Shown here: positions 7,020 through 13,943 of the stretch, one piece after another | Numbering within the stretch: position 1 is the stretch's first letter | How the letters are laid out: every line of letters begins with the position of its first letter | Source of the DNA: an uncultured Bacilli bacterium | GTDB taxonomy: Bacteria; Bacillota_I; Bacilli_A; RF39; UBA660 | Length of the DNA stretch: 15,220 nt | Assembly: GCA_947593275.1 (NCBI GenBank) | Contig: CANQDN010000014.1 | Span: forward strand, 1 to 15,220 | Direction: 5' to 3' | Notes under the pieces: generated by a model | Told to the model about the DNA's origin: nothing | Database searches by the model: none | Seen by the model: only the letters and a program-made list of their open reading frames with translations | Position numbers and translations under genes: made by a program

Positions 7020-7613
7020 TTATTTAGCTTTAAAAGAATCTTTGGTATTAAAGTAATATTCAACGGCACTTATAACAGATAAAATAGTGGCAATAATAAT
7101 TAGAGCATAACCCACATTAACGCCGATAAGTTCAAATGGTAGGTTATAAAACATGGTAAGAGCCATACCGATCATCATGCACATAGTTTTAGCTTTACCG
7201 GTAAATGAGGCAGCGACTACTTTACCTTTATTACCACTTGCCATTTTAAATGAATCAACAAAGATATCACGAGTAATTATAATAACAGGAATAGCAATAC
7301 TTATAAAGCCATCATACGCAAGAATAATAAGTAAGCCATTTACTAAGACTTTATCAGCGATAGCGTCCATTACTTTACCAAAGTCTGTCACTAAATTTCT
7401 TTTACGGGCTATTTTACCATCAAAGAAATCAGTAATTGCCGCGGCGATAAATAAGATGCCAGCGATAATATATTTTAAATTAATGACTATTCGACCAGCG
7501 ATTTGATATTCTGGGAAATTAATTCCAAGATTATACCATGGAACTAATAACATAATAATTATTATTAAGGCAGTAATTATTCTACCTATTGTTAACTTAT
7601 TGGGTAAATTCAT
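7020..7613 (-). CDS. pgsA: CDP-diacylglycerol-glycerol-3-phosphate 3-phosphatidyltransferase
   Basis: A 197-residue membrane enzyme that makes phosphatidylglycerol phosphate from CDP-diacylglycerol and glycerol 3-phosphate, the committed step to phosphatidylglycerol. It begins NLPNKLTIGRI, typical of PgsA. The complete CDP-alcohol phosphotransferase motif is at residues 62-87: D62, D65-G66, A69-R70, G79, D83 and D87 (TDFFDGKIAR, then GKVMDAIAD), and several hydrophobic segments surround it. The start is ATG 7613, five bases after GGAGG (7619-7623); an in-frame GTG at 7625 is upstream of that site and overlaps the preceding stop, so it is rejected. It directly follows the rodZ-like gene, a pairing known from Bacillus (ymfM-pgsA). 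Confidence 0.95.
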   Translation of the reverse strand: MNLPNKLTIGRIITALIIIIMLLVPWYNLGINFPEYQIAGRIVINLKYIIAGILFIAAAITDFFDGKIARKRNLVTDFGKVMDAIADKVLVNGLLIILAYDGFISIAIPVIIITRDIFVDSFKMASGNKGKVVAASFTGKAKTMCMMIGMALTMFYNLPFELIGVNVGYALIIIATILSVISAVEYYFNTKDSFKAK

Positions 7614-7624
7614 AATAACCTCCA

Positions 7625-8104
7625 CTACTTAAAATTTACATAACTTATAACATTTGCTTCATGACTATCAATGGTGATTTGTTTAATACTCCAGATAATT
7701 GCTAATATTACTAATAAGAAAATAACTATATATATAGCATAATAATATTTAGTACTATATTTTCTAGTTTTACGAGTATAGGGACTAGCTACTTTATTAG
7801 TTTTCCCTGCTTCTTTTTGGGCTTGACGTTCAATTTCTTTAATCGGAATTTTAGATGTATATTCAAACATATATTCATTAAAATTATCAATTAATTTTGT
7901 ACTATCTAATCCCAAATATTTAGCATAATTAGTAATATAGGTTTTAAGTTCTAAAATATTTTTAAAACAACCAATTTTCCCATCTTCAATATTAAGCAGA
8001 AATTCTTGTTTAATGTCTAAGTCCGAGGATGCTTCCTCAATACTTACTCCTGCTTTTGTTCTTTCCTCTCGAAGAGTACTTCCAATACTATCCAAGTGTA
8101 ACAC
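7625..8104 (-). CDS. rodZ: RodZ-like HTH membrane protein, short form
   Basis: A 159-residue protein with the RodZ layout cut short: a cytoplasmic helix-turn-helix of the HTH_25 type (GSTLREERTKAGVSIEEAS, then IKQEFLLNIEDG, about residues 8-75), a basic juxtamembrane stretch (TRKTRKYSTK), and one membrane segment (about 121-140). Only about 19 residues follow outside, so the usual extracellular DUF4115 domain is missing. RodZ links MreB to the cell-wall elongation machinery; the adjacent pgsA supports the call. The start is uncertain: GTG 8104 is used here, TTG 8095 is an alternative, and neither has a strong Shine-Dalgarno. It lies 18 nt downstream of the RNase P RNA P1 helix. Confidence 0.8.
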   Translation of the reverse strand: MLHLDSIGSTLREERTKAGVSIEEASSDLDIKQEFLLNIEDGKIGCFKNILELKTYITNYAKYLGLDSTKLIDNFNEYMFEYTSKIPIKEIERQAQKEAGKTNKVASPYTRKTRKYSTKYYYAIYIVIFLLVILAIIWSIKQITIDSHEANVISYVNFK

Positions 8105-8122
8105 TCACTTTCTAAAAAATAA

Positions 8123-8477
8123 AATAATATACATAAGCCATGTTCTGTACCTTTATTAAAGGTTGACAAATATTTATCTACTAGTTTCCTAGTCCCTTAC
8201 GCCATTTGATTCTTTTGTAAGAGCTCTCCGACCAAAATTTGGATTTCTCACTCGTGGGGTTTACCGCGTTCCATTTCCTCCGTTTCCAGATTGTACGTTA
8301 CTATGGCACTTTATGAGTACTTAATCCATGAGAATCTTTTAGGATTGTTCCTCGCCGTTAGATAAATCTACCTTAGGTTATTTTTTCCCTAAGCACGAAC
8401 ACTAAAGTCATCACAGACTTTGTGAGCATGGACTTTCCTCTACATAATACTTATGCAGCATTTGTCCGTATATTATT
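8123..8477 (-). ncRNA. rnpB: RNase P RNA, bacterial type B
   Basis: The catalytic RNA that removes 5' leaders from pre-tRNAs. Universal elements are present: GAGGAAAGTCCATGCTC (8424-8440, P4 5' strand region), ACAGAACATGGCTTA (8134-8148, P4 3' strand region), and GAGAAATCCAAATTTTGG (8232-8249), which closely matches the Bacillus B-type RNA (GAGAAACCCAAATTTTGG). The ends pair perfectly as P1: AATAATATAC (8468-8477) with GTATATTATT (8123-8132), ten base pairs. Mature ends may lie a few bases inside. It is immediately downstream of gpsB, as in B. subtilis, and P1 includes the gpsB stop codon. A T-rich stretch follows the 3' end before the rodZ-like gene, so read-through into that gene is possible. 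Confidence 0.96.
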
Positions 8478-8799
8478 CATATTTACCAAAAACTACTTTT
8501 TCTAATTTACTAATTCGGCGAAGTAAATCAACATTATTAGTATTAGAACCAGTTTCAGATTCACTTGCGACTAGTTGTTCTCTTAAAGATCTAATCTCGG
8601 CTTTAAGTTTTTGATTATCTTCGGTTAAGTCATTAATTTCCTTTTCATTCTTTTTAATAATGCTTATAAATTCCGTATAGTCCCGTATAACCATATCCAA
8701 GTACTTATCAACTTCTTGAGGTCTATACCCTCTCGCATCAATTTTAAATTCTTTATCTAGTATTTCCTGAGGAGTTAAATAAATCTTATCGCTATACAT
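8473..8799 (-). CDS. gpsB: Cell division regulator GpsB (DivIVA family)
   Basis: A 108-residue cytoplasmic protein that shuttles between lateral wall and septum and docks class A PBPs and other division proteins. The N-terminal DivIVA-like domain is clear: YLTPQEILDKEFKIDARGYR followed by PQEVDKYLDMVIRDY, with the membrane-contact region and the groove that binds PBP tails. A coiled coil spans about residues 45-75. The short linker (SETGSNTNN) and C-terminal DLLRRISKLEKVVFG match the GpsB trimerisation end, which separates it from full-length DivIVA. Start ATG 8799, Shine-Dalgarno AAGGAAG. It has a strong promoter and runs straight into rnpB. Its probable partner PBP is encoded divergently at 9722-12331. 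Confidence 0.95.
   Translation of the reverse strand: MYSDKIYLTPQEILDKEFKIDARGYRPQEVDKYLDMVIRDYTEFISIIKKNEKEINDLTEDNQKLKAEIRSLREQLVASESETGSNTNNVDLLRRISKLEKVVFGKYE
8480..8488 (-). promoter_or_regulatory. Possible internal extended -10 for rnpB
   Basis: TGGTAAATA within the last gpsB codons would place a start near 8473, close to the expected RNase P RNA 5' end. No convincing -35 is present, so rnpB may instead be cut from a gpsB transcript. Confidence 0.25.
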
Positions 8800-8822
8800 T
8801 GCTTCACTTCCTTTATATCACC

Positions 8823-8852
8823 ATTATATAATTTTTTAGGGGTTTTTGTCAA
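8823..8852 (-). promoter_or_regulatory. SigA-type promoter of gpsB
   Basis: Minus strand: consensus -35 TTGACA (8847-8852), 18-nt spacer, consensus -10 TATAAT (8823-8828). This is the strongest promoter in the block and may drive gpsB-rnpB and the genes beyond. Confidence 0.88.
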
Positions 8853-8872
8853 CATTACGCTTTTAAGTTCCA

Positions 8873-8897
8873 AATAAAAAAGTGTATATTTACACTA
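8873..8897 (-). terminator. Terminator of the 32-codon ORF
   Basis: Minus strand: stem AGTGTA / TACACT (8891-8896 with 8881-8886), 4-nt loop AATA, then TTTTTTATTT. It ends just upstream of the gpsB -35 and so insulates gpsB from upstream transcription. Confidence 0.75.
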
Positions 8898-8904
8898 ATC
8901 TAGA

Positions 8905-9003
8905 TTATTTTAGGCTATTTTTAAAAAAATAATAGCTATCAAACTTTAACATTACTTCTTGTAATTCTTTAATAATATCATTAATTAGAATATCATCTTT
9001 CAT
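8905..9003 (-). CDS. Small ORF, 32-residue protein of unknown function
   Basis: ATG at 9003 preceded by GGTGAT, the same Shine-Dalgarno type used by other genes here, and TAA at 8905-8907. The product starts MKDDILINDIIKELQEVM, an amphipathic acidic helix, and ends LKFDSYYFFKNSLK. A rho-independent terminator follows within 8 nt of the stop, which makes an expressed unit plausible. A weak extended -10 (TGTTATTAT) lies 15-25 nt upstream of the ATG. I do not recognise a family. It occupies the gap between gpsB and recU, where some Bacilli have other genes. It could instead be a regulatory leader or the remnant of a larger gene. Confidence 0.5.
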   Translation of the reverse strand: MKDDILINDIIKELQEVMLKFDSYYFFKNSLK

Positions 9004-9142
9004 ATCATCACCAAAAGAATAATAACAAAATTAAATTTTAATTTCCACTTGTTTCCTTTTATTCGACAAAACTTCTCTAAATTTGTCACGTAAAAAAGTA
9101 GTAAACCGGGGTTTTTAGCTAGCCTTTTTCTTCTTTTTATAG

Positions 9143-9148
9143 TATAAT
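9143..9148 (+). promoter_or_regulatory. -10 box of the recU-ponA promoter
   Basis: TATAAT, 18 nt upstream of the preferred recU start. The -35 region (about 9119-9125) is poor and lies before a pyrimidine-rich spacer, so the promoter may be weak or helped by an activator. The predicted start near 9155 lies within a base or two of the GTG at 9157 and leaves it no ribosome-binding site. Confidence 0.6.
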
Positions 9149-9165
9149 GAGTTTAGGTGGGGCAT

Positions 9166-9720
9166 GTGAAGTATCCAGGACTTGTTAATAAAACATATAA
9201 AAGTACAATTAATTATAAGAATAGAGGGATGAATTTAGAAGCTTTAATTAATGAGGCTTGTAAATATTATTTAGATGAGGATATAGCTGTAATCTATAAA
9301 AAACCGACCCCAATTGGGATTGTAGATGTAGATTATAGTCAGGCTTTAATTAAGAAGGCTTATTTTAAAGAGCCATCAACATTAGATTATAATGGAATTT
9401 ATCATAAGAAATATATTGAGTTTGATGCGAAAGAGTGTCATGGGAAAACCTCATTTCCTTTAAATAATATTCATGATCATCAAATTAAGCATATAAGAAG
9501 AATCTTAAAACATGGAGGTATTGTTTTTTTAATTATTAGCATGAATGGAGGATATTATTTATTTAAGGGGGAAGATTTAATCGAATTTATTGATAATGAA
9601 ACAAGAAAGAGTATTCCTTTTAAAGTTATTGATAATAAAGGTTATAAATTAAACTATAATTATAATATAGGAATTGATTATATTGTAGGTGTAAATGAAG
9701 CATATAAGGAGTTGATTTAA
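9166..9720 (+). CDS. recU: Holliday junction resolvase RecU
   Basis: A 184-residue RecU, the Holliday-junction endonuclease of Firmicutes that also modulates RecA and helps chromosome segregation. Family blocks: NRGMNLEALINEACKYYL, VIYKKPTPIGIVDV, then the catalytic core AYFKEPSTLDYNGIYHKKY and IEFDAKE with acidic and lysine ligands, KTSFPLNNIHDHQIKHI, and IDYI near the C-terminus. Length is slightly below that of B. subtilis RecU (about 206). I use GTG 9166 because AGGTGGGG at 9155-9162 is its Shine-Dalgarno and the protein then starts VKYPG, like known RecU (M-R/K-Y-P); an upstream GTG at 9157 lies inside that site. The stop is one base before the PBP start, a conserved recU-ponA operon. 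Confidence 0.95.
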   Translation: MKYPGLVNKTYKSTINYKNRGMNLEALINEACKYYLDEDIAVIYKKPTPIGIVDVDYSQALIKKAYFKEPSTLDYNGIYHKKYIEFDAKECHGKTSFPLNNIHDHQIKHIRRILKHGGIVFLIISMNGGYYLFKGEDLIEFIDNETRKSIPFKVIDNKGYKLNYNYNIGIDYIVGVNEAYKELI

Positions 9721-9721
9721 C

Positions 9722-12331
9722 TTGAAACTAATTAAAAAGAAGAAAAATGAAAAGACAGAAAAAGTGAAGAAGAAAAGAAAGTTTAGTATTAAAAATGGAA
9801 TTTTAATATTTATTATTAGTTGTGGGATTGTAGTTACATCTTTAGCTTTAGCTTTTGCATTATATATAATTATTACATCACCGGATTTTGAACCAGATGA
9901 GTTATATAATAAAGAAGCAAGTGTAATATATGCGAGTGATGGGAAGACGGAACTGGCAAGAATTGGTAATGGAGCTAAAAAAGAGAATGCGGAACTGGTT
10001 ACTTATAGTGATTTACCACAAGTTTTAGTGGATGCTTTAGTAGCGACGGAAGATTCGAGGTTTTTCCAACATAATGGGTTTGATGCAGCAAGATTCTTTA
10101 AAGCTACTTTAGGACAACTAGCGGGACAAAATGCGGGTGGTGCTTCTACCCTTTCCATGCAAGTTATTAAAAATAAGTTTAATACAAATGCGAATGGGAC
10201 AGTAGATTCGGAAGGTATTAAAGGAATTATAAGAAAGTCTTCAGATATTTATATGTCTGTATTCAAATTAGAGGCAGTTTATACTAAAGAAGAAATTATT
10301 GAGTTTTATTTAAATAGTCAGTGGCTTGGTAATGGAACAAGTTATTATAATGGAAGTATTACGGGAATAGAACAAGGTTGTCAATATTTCTTTGGAAAAT
10401 CGGTTTCGGATTTAACTTTACCAGAGGCCAGTTTAATTGTAGGTATGTTTAATAATCCTTATTTCTTAAATCCTTATAATTATGCGGAAGCTGCAGCCGA
10501 AAGAAGAAGTGTCGTTTTAAATCTGATGGTAAGACATGGATATATAACGGAAGAAGAAAAAGAGTTTGCAGAAGATGTACCGGTTAAGAGTTTACTTGCG
10601 GATCATAGTAATGAAGAAACTAGTAAATATCAAGCATTTATTGATTTTGTATTATATCAAGTAAAAGAAGAAACGGGAGATGATCCTGGGAAAGTGCCAA
10701 TGGCTATATATACAACTATTGATACAAATATTCAGGATGTTTTAGATCAATTAGCGGAGGGTGATTTATATAAGTTTGCAACAGATACTGTTCAATTTGG
10801 TATGGCAGTTACAGATACTCAAAATGGAGCGATATTAGCGTTATCACCAGGACGTAATTATGTTCCAACCGGACTTAATAGAGCAGTTGGAAAGTATTAT
10901 ATTAATTCAGCGGGGAAAGTAGCTGGGATTAAAAGACAGCCGGGATCAACAGCGAAGATAATATTTGATTATGGACCTTTTATTGAGTATTTGCATGGTT
11001 CAACAGGAACAATATTTGTAGATAGACCTTGGACTTATTCTAATGGGCAATCAGTCAGAAATTATGATTATAGATATGTTGGAGATATAACGATGAGAGA
11101 AGCATTAGTGGATTCGCGAAATATTCCAGCAGTACAAGCTTTTCAACAAGTAGCAAATGAAGTTGGAACGGATAAAATTGCAGATTTTGCTCATAGTTTA
11201 GGAATAGATTATGGCAAAGATTTATTTGAAGCGATTGCCATTGGTGGAGTTGAATGTGCAGATCCTCTTACCATGAGTGCAGCTTATGCGGCATTTGGTC
11301 GTGGTGGGGAATATATTGCTCCTTATTCATTTACTAAAGTAGTTTATTTAGAGACTGATGAGACCGTAATGCATAAAGTGGAAAGAACAAGAGTTATGAG
11401 TGAACAAACTGCTTATTTAATTACTAATATGTTAGTTACAGCGGGTTCTAGAGGTGTTGGTGGTAACTTTAGTATAAGTGGAACGGAAATAGCTGCGAAA
11501 GGTGGTACTACAACTTTAGATGATGAGAGTATAGAAAATTGGAAAATTCCAGGAGCTACTCCAGATCACTGGAATATAACATATAGCCCGGATTATTCGA
11601 TTGCTCTTTGGTATGGTTATGATAGTTTAGGAATAGGTAAGCCATATCTTACAAGTGCGAATGGTAACCCAGCGAGATATGGAATTATGGCCGCGGTTGC
11701 TCCGAAAATATATAAGAAGAATTCAAAATTTGAGAAACCTTCGGGTGTAACTTCGGTAACTATTGAAAAAGAGAGTTATCCAACTGCCTTAGCGAGTGAT
11801 TATACACCAAATAATTTAAAATTAACAGAATATTATGTAAGTGGTTATGAGCCATCAGAAGTATCAACACGTTTTAGTGAACTTGAAAATCCTACTAATG
11901 GAAAATATACATATGATGGTTATGAAATTGAATTATCATGGGATCCTATTGAAACTCCTAATGCGATTAATCCGGATTATTTAGAAGAAATGTTTAATGA
12001 GCCTTATTGGAAATTTTATGATAAATATAAACAAACATATTATAATGCCAGATTAGATTATAATACTAAAAATATTGGTGAAATTGGATATGAAGTATAT
12101 TTAATAGTGGATGATGAAGAAGATGAAGATGGTGGAGGAACAAAACTTAGAAGTTTAGGATTTACAACTAAGAATCATTTCTCTTATCGAGTAAGTGGTA
12201 GTTCAAGTTATAAATTTGTAGTAAAATCAGCTTATAGTATTTTTAAAAATAATATGAGTAGTGGTCTTACTATTAAAGCCCAAAGTAGATATGAGACAAA
12301 TATACCAGGGTTTGATGATACAGAAGATTAA
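9722..12331 (+). CDS. ponA: Class A penicillin-binding protein (bifunctional)
   Basis: An 869-residue peptidoglycan synthase. A basic cytoplasmic tail (residues 1-24) and one membrane anchor (about 25-52) precede a GT51 glycosyltransferase: ATEDSRFFQHNGFD with catalytic Glu110, then GGASTLSMQVIKN and LNSQWLGNG. The transpeptidase follows: SXXK is S409-TAK, SXN is S465-R-N. The third motif reads K593-G-G-T instead of K-T-G-T. Residues about 730-869 form an Fn3-like tail containing an acidic insert (DDEEDEDGGG). The start is TTG 9722 with AAGGAG ten bases upstream; no ATG is available nearby. recU precedes by one base. The Lys/Arg-rich N-terminal tail suits GpsB binding (inference). Confidence 0.95.
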   Translation: MKLIKKKKNEKTEKVKKKRKFSIKNGILIFIISCGIVVTSLALAFALYIIITSPDFEPDELYNKEASVIYASDGKTELARIGNGAKKENAELVTYSDLPQVLVDALVATEDSRFFQHNGFDAARFFKATLGQLAGQNAGGASTLSMQVIKNKFNTNANGTVDSEGIKGIIRKSSDIYMSVFKLEAVYTKEEIIEFYLNSQWLGNGTSYYNGSITGIEQGCQYFFGKSVSDLTLPEASLIVGMFNNPYFLNPYNYAEAAAERRSVVLNLMVRHGYITEEEKEFAEDVPVKSLLADHSNEETSKYQAFIDFVLYQVKEETGDDPGKVPMAIYTTIDTNIQDVLDQLAEGDLYKFATDTVQFGMAVTDTQNGAILALSPGRNYVPTGLNRAVGKYYINSAGKVAGIKRQPGSTAKIIFDYGPFIEYLHGSTGTIFVDRPWTYSNGQSVRNYDYRYVGDITMREALVDSRNIPAVQAFQQVANEVGTDKIADFAHSLGIDYGKDLFEAIAIGGVECADPLTMSAAYAAFGRGGEYIAPYSFTKVVYLETDETVMHKVERTRVMSEQTAYLITNMLVTAGSRGVGGNFSISGTEIAAKGGTTTLDDESIENWKIPGATPDHWNITYSPDYSIALWYGYDSLGIGKPYLTSANGNPARYGIMAAVAPKIYKKNSKFEKPSGVTSVTIEKESYPTALASDYTPNNLKLTEYYVSGYEPSEVSTRFSELENPTNGKYTYDGYEIELSWDPIETPNAINPDYLEEMFNEPYWKFYDKYKQTYYNARLDYNTKNIGEIGYEVYLIVDDEEDEDGGGTKLRSLGFTTKNHFSYRVSGSSSYKFVVKSAYSIFKNNMSSGLTIKAQSRYETNIPGFDDTED

Positions 12332-12349
12332 TCTGTATCTTTTTTATTT
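12317..12349 (+). terminator. Rho-independent terminator of recU-ponA
   Basis: Stem GATACAGA / TCTGTATC (12317-12324 with 12332-12339), 7-nt loop, then TTTTTT. The left arm and loop lie within the last codons and the stop of ponA. Confidence 0.9.
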
Positions 12350-12386
12350 AAAAAGGAACTCTTTTTAGGTTTTTAGAGTTCCTTTT
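12340..12386 (-). terminator. Terminator of spoIIGA-sigE, possibly bidirectional
   Basis: A 12-bp perfect stem AAAAGGAACTCT / AGAGTTCCTTTT (12351-12362 with 12375-12386) and a 12-nt loop. On the minus strand the T-run is modest (TTTTTAAAT). In the plus direction TTTTAGTTTTTT follows, so it could back up the ponA terminator. The sigE stop codon (12365-12367) is in the loop. Confidence 0.75.
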
Positions 12387-13048
12387 AGTTTTTTGATAAC
12401 TTTTTTTTCAATACGAGATATGTAACTTTGAGAAATACCTAATTTTTCAGCCACCTCCTTTTGGGTAAATTCTTCAGTATTATTAAGTCCATATCTTAAA
12501 GTCATTATTTCTTTTTCTCTTTTTTCTAAGCCTCCTATCTCCTTTTCAAGTATTTCTTTATTTAGAATTTTTTCATATTCATTGGGAACATAATCAATTT
12601 CTGTTCCGAGAATATCTTCAAGATGAAGTTCATTTCCTTCAGCATCATAGTTTAGAGCATCTTCAAAGCTTATCTCCCCTCTCCTTTTTTTATTTTTTCT
12701 TAAAAACATTAATATTTCATTAGAAATACAACGAGATGCATAAGTTGCTAATTTGATGTTTTTATCTAGTTTATAGGTATTAATTCCTTTTATAAGGCCA
12801 ATAGAACCAATACTTACTAAATCTTCGACATCATAGCCAGTATTTTCATATTTTTTAGCAAGAAAGACAACTAAACGTAGGTTATGTTCAATCAGTTTAT
12901 TTTTAGCTTCAATATCCCCTTTATTGGCTTTTATTACAGCATCTCTTTCTTCACTATCGGTTAATGGAGGTGGAAGTTTATCAGTAGCGCCCACAAAAAA
13001 GCATTCGTTATATTTCTCTTTTAACCATAATATAATTTTATTTAACAT
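12365..13048 (-). CDS. sigE: Sporulation sigma factor SigE (pro-SigE)
   Basis: A 227-residue mother-cell sigma factor, made as an inactive precursor. Region 2 is unmistakable: NLRLVVFLAKKYENTGYDVEDL, IGSIGLIKGINTY, and KLATYASRCISNEILMFLR with the -10 recognition helix. Region 4 has LEKREKEIMTLRYGL and a helix-turn-helix TQKEVAEKLGISQSYISRIE that reads the -35. The N-terminal MLNKIILWLKEKYNECFF is the membrane-binding pro-sequence; by comparison with B. subtilis (VYY before IGGSEALPPPL), cleavage is expected near residue 18, before VGATDKLPPPL. The pro-sequence is shorter than the 27 residues of B. subtilis. Start ATG 13048 with GGAGG; it overlaps the spoIIGA end by 7 nt. Confidence 0.97.
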   Translation of the reverse strand: MLNKIILWLKEKYNECFFVGATDKLPPPLTDSEERDAVIKANKGDIEAKNKLIEHNLRLVVFLAKKYENTGYDVEDLVSIGSIGLIKGINTYKLDKNIKLATYASRCISNEILMFLRKNKKRRGEISFEDALNYDAEGNELHLEDILGTEIDYVPNEYEKILNKEILEKEIGGLEKREKEIMTLRYGLNNTEEFTQKEVAEKLGISQSYISRIEKKVIKKLKGTLKT

Positions 13049-13836
13049 ATATCCTCCAATATTTTATAATTAAGGAGACATTCTATACCATTTAGATTAA
13101 AACTATCTTCTGTAAGACCAATTAAATAGTTTTTTATTTCTTTTTTATTTATATATATTTTATAGGGTTTAATAACTAAAAGTAAAGAATGACCACTTAC
13201 AGTATTATAGGGAATATACATAGGACTTCGAATATTAATTTCGGATTTAAGAAGTTTTTTATTTATTAAAATTATGGGTTTATTACTTATAGGGGAAGTA
13301 AGACGATTACCTGTATCTAGGAAGCCAGTTAGTTTTAGTTTATTAGTTTTATCAAACATGATTAAGACAGAATAATAATAGTTTTTTATTTCTTTTAAAG
13401 CTTTTAAACTTTTTATAAAGACATATAAAATAATGGGAGATAATATGATTAAAAAAAGATAATTTAGACCTAAAGAGCCATAATAAAAGATAATATTATC
13501 ATTTTTATAAGAGAATTCTAATTTTAAGAAATATAAGAAACCTCCTAGGATTATACTAGTCATATAAAAGTATAAAGCATTATAAAAGGTATATTTAATA
13601 TTTTTATAACCGAAAGCTGTGATAACCATTATAAGGGCAATAATAAGCTTAAATAAGCATAAAAGAGCACTATTTAGGGGAATAAATAAGTTAATTAAAG
13701 ATACTTCACCAATTAGACTGGAAAGAAGCATATAACGGATTTGGCGATATCTTTTAAGAGCAATATTAACAGTAAGTAAAAGAGCTAAATCTAAGATAAA
13801 ATTAATAATAAAAACAACATCTATATATATAATCAT
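13042..13836 (-). CDS. spoIIGA: Sporulation sigma-E factor-processing peptidase SpoIIGA
   Basis: A 264-residue membrane aspartic protease that sits in the sporulation septum and, once signalled by forespore SpoIIR, removes the pro-sequence of SigE. The first 145 or so residues hold about five membrane segments (starting MIIYIDVVFIINFILDLALL); the rest is the cytoplasmic protease domain with catalytic Asp174 in GFLDTGNRLTSP, the signature of the family. The C-terminal half contains PMYIPYNTVSGHSLLL, equivalent to the conserved P(Y/F)xTVG/SG region. Length is somewhat below the 309 residues of B. subtilis. Start ATG 13836 with GGTGAT. It is the first gene of the spoIIG operon. Confidence 0.96.
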   Translation of the reverse strand: MIIYIDVVFIINFILDLALLLTVNIALKRYRQIRYMLLSSLIGEVSLINLFIPLNSALLCLFKLIIALIMVITAFGYKNIKYTFYNALYFYMTSIILGGFLYFLKLEFSYKNDNIIFYYGSLGLNYLFLIILSPIILYVFIKSLKALKEIKNYYYSVLIMFDKTNKLKLTGFLDTGNRLTSPISNKPIILINKKLLKSEINIRSPMYIPYNTVSGHSLLLVIKPYKIYINKKEIKNYLIGLTEDSFNLNGIECLLNYKILEDIC

Positions 13837-13851
13837 AATATCACCATCTTA

Positions 13852-13885
13852 ATTATAACTTATTAGATTTAAAAAAATTGTCAAA
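13852..13885 (-). promoter_or_regulatory. spoIIG promoter with long spacer and 0A-like box
   Basis: Minus strand: -35 TTGACA (13879-13884), 21-nt spacer, -10 TATAAT (13852-13857). The B. subtilis spoIIG promoter also has an over-long spacer (22 bp) and depends on phosphorylated Spo0A. On the plus strand TGTCAAA (13879-13885) matches six of seven bases of the 0A box TGNCGAA and covers the -35. Spo0A control is inferred from this likeness. Confidence 0.65.
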
Positions 13886-13922
13886 TTAAGAGATGATATT
13901 TAAATATTTTTTTTTAATTTAA

Positions 13923-13943
13923 AAATAGGGCTTAGCCCTATTT
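13923..13943 (-). terminator. Terminator between polC and spoIIGA
   Basis: Perfect hairpin AAATAGGGC - TAA - GCCCTATTT on the minus strand, followed by TTAAATT. It would end polC or a short RNA and insulates the spoIIG promoter. Confidence 0.7.

Noticed and set aside
7153..7506. Plus-strand 117-codon open frame inside pgsA
   Set aside because: Antisense to the region encoding the CDP-alcohol transferase motif; hydrophobicity mirrors the membrane segments of pgsA.
9065..9087. Inverted repeat GACAAA - 11 nt - TTTGTC in the smORF/recU divergent region
   Set aside because: Six-base arms in AT-rich DNA are expected by chance, and they overlap no promoter element I can place.
9103..9116. AAACC-GG-GGTTT palindrome upstream of recU
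   Set aside because: The loop would be two bases, so it cannot form a normal hairpin; as an operator it is too short to support.
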